The notes under the pieces: model-generated | Databases searched by the model: none | Told to the model about the DNA's origin: nothing | Seen by the model: only the letters and a program-made list of their open reading frames with translations | Position numbers and translations under genes: made by a program | DNA from: RHKX01 sp035759925 | GTDB taxonomy: Bacteria > Actinomycetota > Thermoleophilia > Solirubrobacterales > 70-9 | Direction of reading: 5' to 3' | Assembly: GCA_035759925.1 (NCBI GenBank) | Contig: DASTTY010000078.1 | Span: 1 to 64,000 of the forward strand | Length of the DNA stretch: 64,000 nt | Shown here: piece by piece, positions 58,269 through 64,000 of the stretch | How the letters are laid out: each line of letters begins with the position of its first letter | Position numbering within the stretch: position 1 is the stretch's first letter

Positions 58269-59092
58269 CCGAGCGGCTCCGTCGAGCGCTCGCGACCGTT
58301 GAAGACGCAGACGCGGTCGATTCCGAGGCCGGTCATGAATTCGACCGCCTCCCCGTAGGCGTAGCCGACATGCTCGGGAACGTGGGCATCGGACGACAGT
58401 GTGAACGGGATGCCCGCCTCGACGCAGAGCCGTGCGAAGCCGGGCGCCGGATAGATCTCGCCGACCGGCTTGCGGAGGCCGGCGGTCGAGACCTCGACGG
58501 CGACCCCGGCGGCGGCGATCGCCTCGACGGCGGGCTCCCAGTAGAAGCGTGGATCGCGCTCCGGCCCCGGCCTCCCGGCTCCCCATACCTTGACCAGGTC
58601 GGGATGGGCGAGGACGTCGTAGAGCCCCGACGACGCGGCGTTCCCGAGCTCCTCGAAGTAGCGGGACCAGACCCGATCGGGGTCGTGCCCCTCCGCCTCC
58701 CAGACGTCCCAGCGATCCTGGTCGATCGCGCCCGCGCCGACGAAGTGCACGGAACCGACGACGTAGTCGAACGGCCGGGCGACGAGGACGGCCTCGATCC
58801 GCTCCTCGGCGCCGGCGACGTGATCTGCCTCGATCCCGACCTTGAGGCCGGCCGTGGCGAGGAAGTCGCAGTAGGCGTCGAGGTCGTCGATCGCCTGTTC
58901 GACCCAGAACGGGTGCCGCCAGATCTCCAGCGCCTGCGCGAACCGGTGGATGTGCTCGGCGATGCCGAGCTCGGCGATGCCGGCGGCGTCGGCGGCAGTC
59001 CGGTAGCGGGCCGCGTTCGCCTCGGTGAAGTACCGCTCGGGCGGCGTGTCGTCCTCGTCGGGCCGGAGGTGGACGTGGTAGTCGGTCAGCAT
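58265..59092 (-). CDS. PHP-domain phosphatase, histidinol-phosphatase (HisJ/HisK) family
   Basis: This 275-residue protein has the PHP metal motifs: DYHVHLRPDE, GIAEHIHRF, GSVHFVG, LAHPDLVKVWG, and a final LSSDAHVPEHVG. Members hydrolyse L-histidinol phosphate or other phosphate esters. No his operon is nearby. It sits between ispD and ispF, with its stop codon overlapping ispF. Confidence 0.88.
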   Translation of the reverse strand: MLTDYHVHLRPDEDDTPPERYFTEANAARYRTAADAAGIAELGIAEHIHRFAQALEIWRHPFWVEQAIDDLDAYCDFLATAGLKVGIEADHVAGAEERIEAVLVARPFDYVVGSVHFVGAGAIDQDRWDVWEAEGHDPDRVWSRYFEELGNAASSGLYDVLAHPDLVKVWGAGRPGPERDPRFYWEPAVEAIAAAGVAVEVSTAGLRKPVGEIYPAPGFARLCVEAGIPFTLSSDAHVPEHVGYAYGEAVEFMTGLGIDRVCVFNGRERSTEPLG

Positions 59093-59114
59093 TCGCCGCT
59101 GCAGCTAGCCTAGT

Positions 59115-59276
59115 TGGACGCCGACGCTCATCGACATCGCAATCGCGCTCGGCGCCTTCGCGGCGACCGCCCTGATCGCTGCGGCGCTCGGCGCCGCGAA
59201 CGCCGGGACCGCGCTCGGCGTCGGCCAGGTCGTCTTCGTGTTCGTGGTCACCGCGCTGCTCCTGCTCCGCGACTGA
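59115..59276 (+). other. Possible small two-helix membrane protein lacking a standard start
   Basis: The frame encodes about 50 hydrophobic residues (IDIAIALGAFAATALIAAAL, a Gly/Ala/Asn turn, then VVFVFVVTALLLLRD) and ends in TGA. No ATG, GTG or TTG is in frame after the upstream stop. A TTG at 59114 is one base out of frame; removing one G of the GG at 59116-59117 would join it. This is a possible frameshift, non-standard start (ATC at 59130), or chance hydrophobic frame. Confidence 0.35.
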
Positions 59277-59288
59277 GCCGGCCCGCGC

Positions 59289-60020
59289 CTAGATGCGGCC
59301 CGCGGCGATCAGCGCTGCCGCCGCGGCCAGGTCGGCCCCGGTCGTCACCTTGAAGTTCGCCGTCGCGGTCTCCTCGAGCAGGACGCGCCCGCCGGCCTGC
59401 TCGATCAGCGTCGCCTCGTCGGTGGCGGCCGTCAGCCACTGCTGATCGCCGGCGAGCCGCTGAGCTCGGAGCAGCGCTGCGACCCGGAACGCCTGCGGGG
59501 TCTGCGCCCCCCAGAGACGGTCGCGGTCGAGGGTCCGCTCGACGACTCCGGCCCCCGGGTCGTCGCCGCCGCGGGCGGCAGCCGCGGACTTGACGGTGTC
59601 GGCGAGCGGCGCGGCGGCGATCGCCGCGTCCGCTTCGGGGTCCGCTGCCAGCCTCGCGACGACGCGATCGACGACCTCGGGCGTGATCAGCGGTCGCGCC
59701 GCATCGTGGATCGCGACGAGGTCACCGCGAACGTGTCCGAGGGCGAGCTCGACCGATGCCGCCCGCGTCGCGCCGCCGGGCGTGACGACGACCGCGGCCT
59801 TGGGAGCGGCGAGGCCGGCGGCGAGCTCAGCCTCACGCTCGTAGCCGGCCGGGGCGGCGATGACGATGGCGCCGATCGTCCGCGCCTCCTCGAGCGCCTC
59901 CAGCGACCACTCGATCAGCGCCCGCCCGGCGAGGTCTACGAAGGCCTTCGGGCCGCCGGCGCCGAGCCTCTGCCCGGAGCCGGCGGCCGCGACCACGGCC
60001 GTTGCGCGGGGTCCGCTCAG
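59289..60020 (-). CDS. ispD: 2-C-methyl-D-erythritol 4-phosphate cytidylyltransferase, probable CTG start
   Basis: This enzyme activates MEP with CTP in isoprenoid synthesis. Motifs are VVAAAGSGQRLG, GPKAFVDLAGRALIEW, HDAARPLITPE, TVKS, WGAQTPQAFR and TDEATLIEQAGG. The first standard start in frame is the GTG at 59996, which would begin inside the first beta strand (VVAAAGSG). The CTG at 60020 overlaps the carD stop as CTGA and gives eight extra residues, a normal IspD N-terminus; the protein is then 243 residues. Coupling to carD is likely. Confidence 0.92.
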   Translation of the reverse strand: MSGPRATAVVAAAGSGQRLGAGGPKAFVDLAGRALIEWSLEALEEARTIGAIVIAAPAGYEREAELAAGLAAPKAAVVVTPGGATRAASVELALGHVRGDLVAIHDAARPLITPEVVDRVVARLAADPEADAAIAAAPLADTVKSAAAARGGDDPGAGVVERTLDRDRLWGAQTPQAFRVAALLRAQRLAGDQQWLTAATDEATLIEQAGGRVLLEETATANFKVTTGADLAAAAALIAAGRI

Positions 60021-60598
60021 GCGGGAGCACCCGCTTCGGCGACGGTTTCGCCGAAGCGCTCGGTGAGGAGGCCGTCGAGGTACTCCTCGGCGCCCTCCTC
60101 GTCCTTGTCGAGCGCGTACATGAACTCCGAGGCGAGGATCTTCTTCGCCCGCGTGTACATCTGCTTCTCGCCGGTGGAGAGGCCCTTCTCGATCTCGCGG
60201 ATCGCCAGGTTTCTGACCACCTCGGCGAGCTCGAAGACGTCGCCGGTCTTGATCTTCTCGCGGTTGTGCTTGAAGCGCCGGTTCCAGTTCTTCGGCATCT
60301 CGGAGACGTCGTCGGTGAGGACGGCCGTCACCTTCTTCACGTCCTCGGGACCGATCACCCGCCGCAGACCGGCCATGCCGGCGTTCTCGCAGGGGACCTG
60401 AACGGTCATGTCGTTGTGGAGGATCTTGATCGTCAAGTACTCGCGCTCCTCGCCGAGGAGCTCCTTGCTCTCCTTGCGGAGCACGACACCGGCCCCGTGG
60501 TGCGGATAGACGACGTTGTCGCCAACCTCGAAGTCCTCGCACTGCAGCATCTCGATCTCGAGATCGGTGTCAGTCGGTTCGTCAACTAGCTCAGGAAT
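60017..60598 (-). CDS. carD: CarD family transcriptional regulator, probable ATT start
   Basis: CarD binds RNA polymerase beta and stabilises open promoter complexes. The N-terminal RID domain has FEVGDNVVYPHHGAG, and the C-terminal helical DNA-binding domain has NWNRRFKHNREKIKTGD and EKQMYTRAKKIL. An ATG at 60550 exists but has no ribosome site. Sixteen codons upstream, in the same frame, an ATT (60598) stands five bases after AGGAGGG. The ATT start gives 193 residues with an acidic leader (PELVDEPTDTDLEIE). This is the best-supported non-standard start in the window. Confidence 0.93.
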   Translation of the reverse strand: MPELVDEPTDTDLEIEMLQCEDFEVGDNVVYPHHGAGVVLRKESKELLGEEREYLTIKILHNDMTVQVPCENAGMAGLRRVIGPEDVKKVTAVLTDDVSEMPKNWNRRFKHNREKIKTGDVFELAEVVRNLAIREIEKGLSTGEKQMYTRAKKILASEFMYALDKDEEGAEEYLDGLLTERFGETVAEAGAPA

Positions 60599-60603
60599 CG
60601 TTT

Positions 60604-60610
60604 CCCTCCT
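60604..60610 (-). promoter_or_regulatory. Strong Shine-Dalgarno (AGGAGGG) placing the carD start at ATT
   Basis: AGGAGGG ends five bases before the ATT at 60596-60598. The next ATG in frame is 48 bases further down and has no such site. Confidence 0.75.
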
Positions 60611-60643
60611 CTTGTTGCGGCGCGGGTTCGGTGGGCGCCTGGT

Positions 60644-61756
60644 TCACGTCAGTGGGTATCGCTCGAAGACCTCGGACTCGCGCACGCGGTCGAGCCCGTC
60701 ACGGATGTCGGCGGCGCGGTCCTCTCCGACCCCGTCGACCGCGGCGAGCTGCTCGGTGCCGGCCGCGAGGATGTCCTCGAGGCTCCCGAAGTGCTTGATG
60801 ACCTTCTCGCCGACCAGCCGCGGCAGGCGGGTGATCCGGCCGAGGGCGCGGTAGCCGCGCGCGGAGACATGCAGGTCGTGGGGGTTGACCTTGCGGTCGT
60901 AGCCGAGCAGCTCGGCGAGGCGGCCGAGGTCGAGGAGCTCCTGGTGGCTGAGCTTCGAGAGCTCGGCCAGCGTCGTGTCGAGCATCTCCTCGCTGTCCTC
61001 GACGGCGTAGTCGCGAATCAGGGCGACCCGCTCGGAGAGGACCCCGACCGAGGTCTCCTCGAGCTGCATCTCGATCATCCGCCCCTCGGCCCCGAGCTCG
61101 ATGATGTAGCGCTCGACCTCGTTGGCGGTGCGGAGCAGGAGCTCGGCCCGCTGGAGGACCGTGAGGACGTCGTGGAGGGTCGCCGCGCCGGCCATCTCGA
61201 CGGTGGTCAGCCGGGCGGTGACGCGGTCGAGGCGGAGCCGGTACTTCTCCATCGTCGCGAGGCCCTGGTTGGCCTTGCTGAGCACCGTCGTGATGTCCTG
61301 GAGGATGTACTTGACGCCGCCGAGGTAGATCGAGACGACGTCGCGCCGGGCGGAGATCGCGATCACGAGCGCGTTCGTCTGCTTCGAGACGCGCTCGGCG
61401 GTCCGGTGCCGCGTCCCCGTCTCCGAGGAGTGGATCGTCGGGTCCGGCATCAGCTGGACGTTCGCCCAGGAGATCTTCCGCGCCTCCGGATCGAGGACGA
61501 TCGCGCCGTCCATCTTCGCCACCTGGTAGATCAGCCCCGGCGTGTAGTCGACGTCGAGCTTGAGGCCGCCGCTGAACAGGAAGGAGATCTCCTCCGGCTC
61601 GCCGATGACGATCAGAGCGCCCGTCGAGGCGTGGATGACGTTGTCGATGCCCTCGCGGAGGGTGGTGCCGGGCGCGACCATGTCGAGCGCCCGCAAGAGC
61701 CTCGGATCCTCGTGCACCAGCCCCGTATTCGTATCGTCCCAGGATGCCAGCGCCAT
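60644..61756 (-). CDS. disA: DNA integrity scanning diadenylate cyclase DisA
   Basis: This 370-residue enzyme joins two ATP into cyclic di-AMP. The DAC domain has MDGAIVLD and the catalytic SSETGTRHRTAERVSKQT. A helical linker and C-terminal helix-hairpin-helix domain (LGRITRLPRLVGEKVIKHFG, VDGVGEDRA) scan DNA. The ATG at 61756 is preferred; a TTG 12 bases upstream is also in frame. A promoter with TTGACA lies upstream, separate from radA. It pairs with the c-di-AMP riboswitch at 13257. Confidence 0.97.
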   Translation of the reverse strand: MALASWDDTNTGLVHEDPRLLRALDMVAPGTTLREGIDNVIHASTGALIVIGEPEEISFLFSGGLKLDVDYTPGLIYQVAKMDGAIVLDPEARKISWANVQLMPDPTIHSSETGTRHRTAERVSKQTNALVIAISARRDVVSIYLGGVKYILQDITTVLSKANQGLATMEKYRLRLDRVTARLTTVEMAGAATLHDVLTVLQRAELLLRTANEVERYIIELGAEGRMIEMQLEETSVGVLSERVALIRDYAVEDSEEMLDTTLAELSKLSHQELLDLGRLAELLGYDRKVNPHDLHVSARGYRALGRITRLPRLVGEKVIKHFGSLEDILAAGTEQLAAVDGVGEDRAADIRDGLDRVRESEVFERYPLT

Positions 61757-61810
61757 CAACGCGATCAATGATGGCAGAAGCGCATAAAGAGCCGATTTCC
61801 GGCCATTCCG

Positions 61811-61839
61811 AGTTGAAAGATCGGATTCTCGTTTGTCAA
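61811..61839 (-). promoter_or_regulatory. Candidate disA promoter
   Basis: TTGACA (61834-61839) and TCAACT (61811-61816) are separated by 17 bases, about 55 bases upstream of the ATG. The -35 is a full match and the -10 is weak. Confidence 0.5.
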
Positions 61840-61885
61840 GCGGGACCCGTCGCGCCGGCCGCCGGCGCGGCGGCGACCAGGACGG

Positions 61886-63283
61886 TCAAGCCGCTTCCCG
61901 GAGCGGGCCGCCGAAGCGCTTGCGGGCGGTGCCGAGCGCGGCCCGCAGGGTCGCCGCCCCCTCGAGCCCGCGGGGTGCCTCGCGGATCGCCGGTCCGAGC
62001 ACCGGCGAGAGCCCGAACTTGAGTGCCTCGGCGACCCGGCGCTCGGCGTGAGCGACGTAGCGCAGCTCCCCGGTCAGCCCGACCTCTCCGAAGCAGGCGA
62101 GCGGCCGGCCGGCCGGGTCGCTGAGCGGTTCGCCGCGATGCGCCGACGCGATGGCGAGCGCGATCGCGAGATCGGCGCCGGGCTCGTCGACGCGGACGCC
62201 GCCGGCGACGTTGACGAAGACGTCGGCGTTGCCGGCCGCGACGCCGCCGTGCCGGGAGAGCACGGCGAGGATCATCGCCAGGCGGTTGCGGTCGATGCCC
62301 GTCGCGACGCGGCGCGGCGGGACGACGTCGGTCGGGGCGACGAGCGCCTGGACCTCGACGAGCAGCGGCCGCGTCCCCTCCATCGCGCAGAGGACGACCG
62401 AGCCGGCGGCGGCGGTCGCCTCGCCGACGAAACGCGCCGACGGGTCCTCGACCTCGACGAGCCCGGCTTCGCGCATCTCGAAGACGCCGAGCTCGCTGGT
62501 CGCTCCGAAGCGGTTCTTGAGCGCCCGCAGCGTCCGGTAGGAGCGCTCGCGCTCGCCCTCGAAGAGCAGCACGCAGTCGACCAGGTGCTCGAGGACGCGG
62601 GGGCCGGCGACGGCGCCCTCCTTGGTGACGTGGCCGACGAGGATCAGCGCGGTCCCGTTCCGCTTGCCGACCTCCATCAGCGCGTTGGCGGCCTCGCGGA
62701 CCTGGGCGACCGAGCCCGGCGCGCTCGACAGCTCGCCCGAGTGCAGGGTCTGGACCGAGTCGACGACGCAGGCGGCGGGCCGCTCGGCCTCGATCGCGGC
62801 GACGACGGCAGCAAGGTCGGTCGCGGCGAGCGCCGGGACCGCGAGCGCGCTCTCGCCGAGCCGCTCGGCGCGCATCCGGACCTGGGCGGCCGACTCCTCG
62901 CCGGTCACGTAGAGGACCGTGCGACCGGCGGCCGCGAGGTTGCCGAGCGCCATCGCCGTGATCGTGCTCTTGCCGATCCCCGGCGAGCCGCCGAGGAGAA
63001 CGAGCGAGCCGGGGACGAGGCCGCCGCCGAGGACCCGGTCGAGCTCGCCGATCCCGGTCGCGAGCCGCTCCTCGGCCGGCGCCTCGACGTCGCGGAGGAG
63101 GACGGAGCGGGGAGCCGGGGCGGCGCGGCCGCGCGGCGAGCGGCCGGCGGCGGCGGCCGTCGTCGCGGTGACGACGACCTCCTCGAGGGTGTTCCACTCC
63201 GAGCAGCCCGGACACTGCCCCGCCCAGGCGAGCGACTCGTGGCCGCACTCGCGGCAGACGTACCGGCTTCGCTGCTTCGCCAT
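61886..63283 (-). CDS. radA: DNA repair protein RadA (Sms)
   Basis: This 465-residue RecA-like helicase helps branch migration in recombination. It has the N-terminal zinc finger (CRECGHESLAWAGQCPGC), Walker A GGSPGIGKST, the RadA motif LKNRFG, and a C-terminal Lon-like domain (GVAAGNADVFVNVAGGVRV). The ATG at 63283 starts the conserved MAKQRSRYVCREC; GGGAG precedes it. radA-disA order on one strand is conserved in many Gram-positive bacteria. Confidence 0.96.
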   Translation of the reverse strand: MAKQRSRYVCRECGHESLAWAGQCPGCSEWNTLEEVVVTATTAAAAGRSPRGRAAPAPRSVLLRDVEAPAEERLATGIGELDRVLGGGLVPGSLVLLGGSPGIGKSTITAMALGNLAAAGRTVLYVTGEESAAQVRMRAERLGESALAVPALAATDLAAVVAAIEAERPAACVVDSVQTLHSGELSSAPGSVAQVREAANALMEVGKRNGTALILVGHVTKEGAVAGPRVLEHLVDCVLLFEGERERSYRTLRALKNRFGATSELGVFEMREAGLVEVEDPSARFVGEATAAAGSVVLCAMEGTRPLLVEVQALVAPTDVVPPRRVATGIDRNRLAMILAVLSRHGGVAAGNADVFVNVAGGVRVDEPGADLAIALAIASAHRGEPLSDPAGRPLACFGEVGLTGELRYVAHAERRVAEALKFGLSPVLGPAIREAPRGLEGAATLRAALGTARKRFGGPLREAA

Positions 63284-63371
63284 CACTCCCGATCCTGCCA
63301 AGCCCGGGGGACGGCATCCCGCCCTGCCGCCATGCGACGAGTTGACCCCGGGTCGATGGTTGGAAACGTCC

Positions 63372-64000
63372 CTATGGGGGACGTTTTCGGCCACCCGGCT
63401 CCGAGGACGCGACGAAGCGGGCGATCCCGAGCGCGAGCGCGATCAGCCAGAGGCCGAGCACCAGCTGGCTGCCGCGGTGGAAGATGCCGCGAACGTCCTC
63501 GAACGGGTCGACCAGGTACGACGCGCCCATCAGCGCGTTACAGAGGGCCCAGAGGACCCCTGCGACAGCGGTCGCGTAGCCAAGCCGCACCAACCGCGGG
63601 TCTGGCTCGGCGATCAGTCCCGCCGCAAGCAGCGTGAAGGCTGCGATCGTCGCGGCGATCGCCACGAACGTCTCGGCAACATGGACGACGTCGACGGCGT
63701 CGTAGCTGAGCTGGCACGGCCCGGGCAGTGATTCGGCGCAGCTCAGCGGAAAGGCACCGTCGAGGACGGCGCAGGCTCCGGCCACGATCAGCGCGAGAGA
63801 GCCCCGGCGCAGGGTCGGGCTCAGACCGGCCAGCAGCGGCCGGACGAGCAGCGCGAACGCGAGCAGGAGCACGCCCGAGGCGGCATCGAGGAGGTCGAAG
63901 ATCCAGCCGGTCGATTCCGACCGCGCCCCGAGGTCGCTCACCCATCCACCGGCCGCGTCCGTCCGGTCGGCCAGCAGCCCCTCGAGGAGCCAGTAGTTCG
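63372..64000 (-). CDS. DUF998 family membrane protein, 5' end cut by the window
   Basis: At least five membrane helices, VSDLGARSESTGW before the second helix, and CAESLPGPCQLSYDAVDVVH in the first outer loop fit DUF998. The frame stays open from the GTG at 63941 to the window edge (NYWLLEGLLADRTDAAGGW precedes it), and this continuation matches what DUF998 proteins carry before the ISELGA-like motif. The GTG is therefore probably internal and the real start is outside. Function is unknown. Confidence 0.78.
   Translation of the reverse strand, partial: NYWLLEGLLADRTDAAGGWVSDLGARSESTGWIFDLLDAASGVLLLAFALLVRPLLAGLSPTLRRGSLALIVAGACAVLDGAFPLSCAESLPGPCQLSYDAVDVVHVAETFVAIAATIAAFTLLAAGLIAEPDPRLVRLGYATAVAGVLWALCNALMGASYLVDPFEDVRGIFHRGSQLVLGLWLIALALGIARFVASSEPGGRKRPP

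Overview
The window is very GC-rich (about 70% by eye), densely coded DNA. It looks like a chromosome segment of an actinobacterium, most likely class Thermoleophilia (Solirubrobacterales or relatives). That placement is an inference from gene content: GuaB3, DisA, CarD, a SigH/Spo0H-like sigma factor, DUF3352 and DUF4383 proteins, and the rplM-rpsI-glmM-glmS-acpS-nnr-alr order. No insertion sequence, phage gene, CRISPR array or resistance cassette was seen. Almost every gene is housekeeping, so the unusual biology lies in regulation, translation starts and protein fusions.

Layout. 0-13 kb: the end of an ABC-2 permease and infA, then a long minus-strand envelope and translation cluster read as rplM, rpsI, glmM, glmS, DUF3352 lipoprotein, acpS, nnrE/D, alr, CCA-type nucleotidyltransferase, HIT, crotonase. 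13-14.6 kb: a c-di-AMP (ydaO-type) riboswitch in front of a secreted M23 peptidase. 14.7-24.6 kb (minus): hup, pyrF, argS, a Wzz-like protein with a broken P-loop, a LysM protein, a DD-carboxypeptidase, a PfkB sugar kinase, GuaB3 and GuaA. 24.6-28.6 kb: an M48 peptidase, then plus-strand metallophosphoesterase, Thr-rich lipoprotein and Ser/Thr kinase. 28.6-34.5 kb: a glycolytic operon gap-pgk-tpiA-gpmI followed by tgt. 34.6-40.2 kb: an ABC exporter, uvrC, a PaaG-like crotonase, a cupredoxin lipoprotein and a MaoC hydratase. 40.2-43 kb: two TadE-like proteins and a very unusual fusion of degenerate P-loop, TadG-like, M15 and SLT domains. 43-50 kb: a phosphate uptake group (pit with a small membrane protein and a PhoU-like protein), wecB, phhB, a BtuF-like protein, a zinc-finger rhomboid, DUF4383, and an ECF sigma factor with a membrane partner. 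50-64 kb: a PlsC-GpsA fusion, tRNA-Thr, a USP-like membrane protein, the SigH-like sigma factor, rlmB, cysS, an acyl-CoA synthetase, ispF, a PHP phosphatase, ispD, carD, disA, radA and a DUF998 protein cut by the window edge.

How it fits together. Many adjacent genes overlap by four bases (ATGA, GTGA, TTGA, and twice CTGA), which suggests strong translational coupling. At least seventeen genes have a -10-like hexamer only 6-9 bases upstream of the start codon, so leaderless mRNAs appear common. Four genes (carD, pyrF, ispD, rhomboid) have no ATG/GTG/TTG codon at the N-terminus their protein family requires; the best reading is initiation at ATT, CTG, CTG and ATC. The window carries both a c-di-AMP synthase (disA) and a c-di-AMP riboswitch controlling a cell-wall hydrolase, so it contains both the producer and one target of that signal. 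Two intergenic repeat families were also found: a GACAGAG heptamer hairpin, and a hairpin element shared by two convergent gene junctions.
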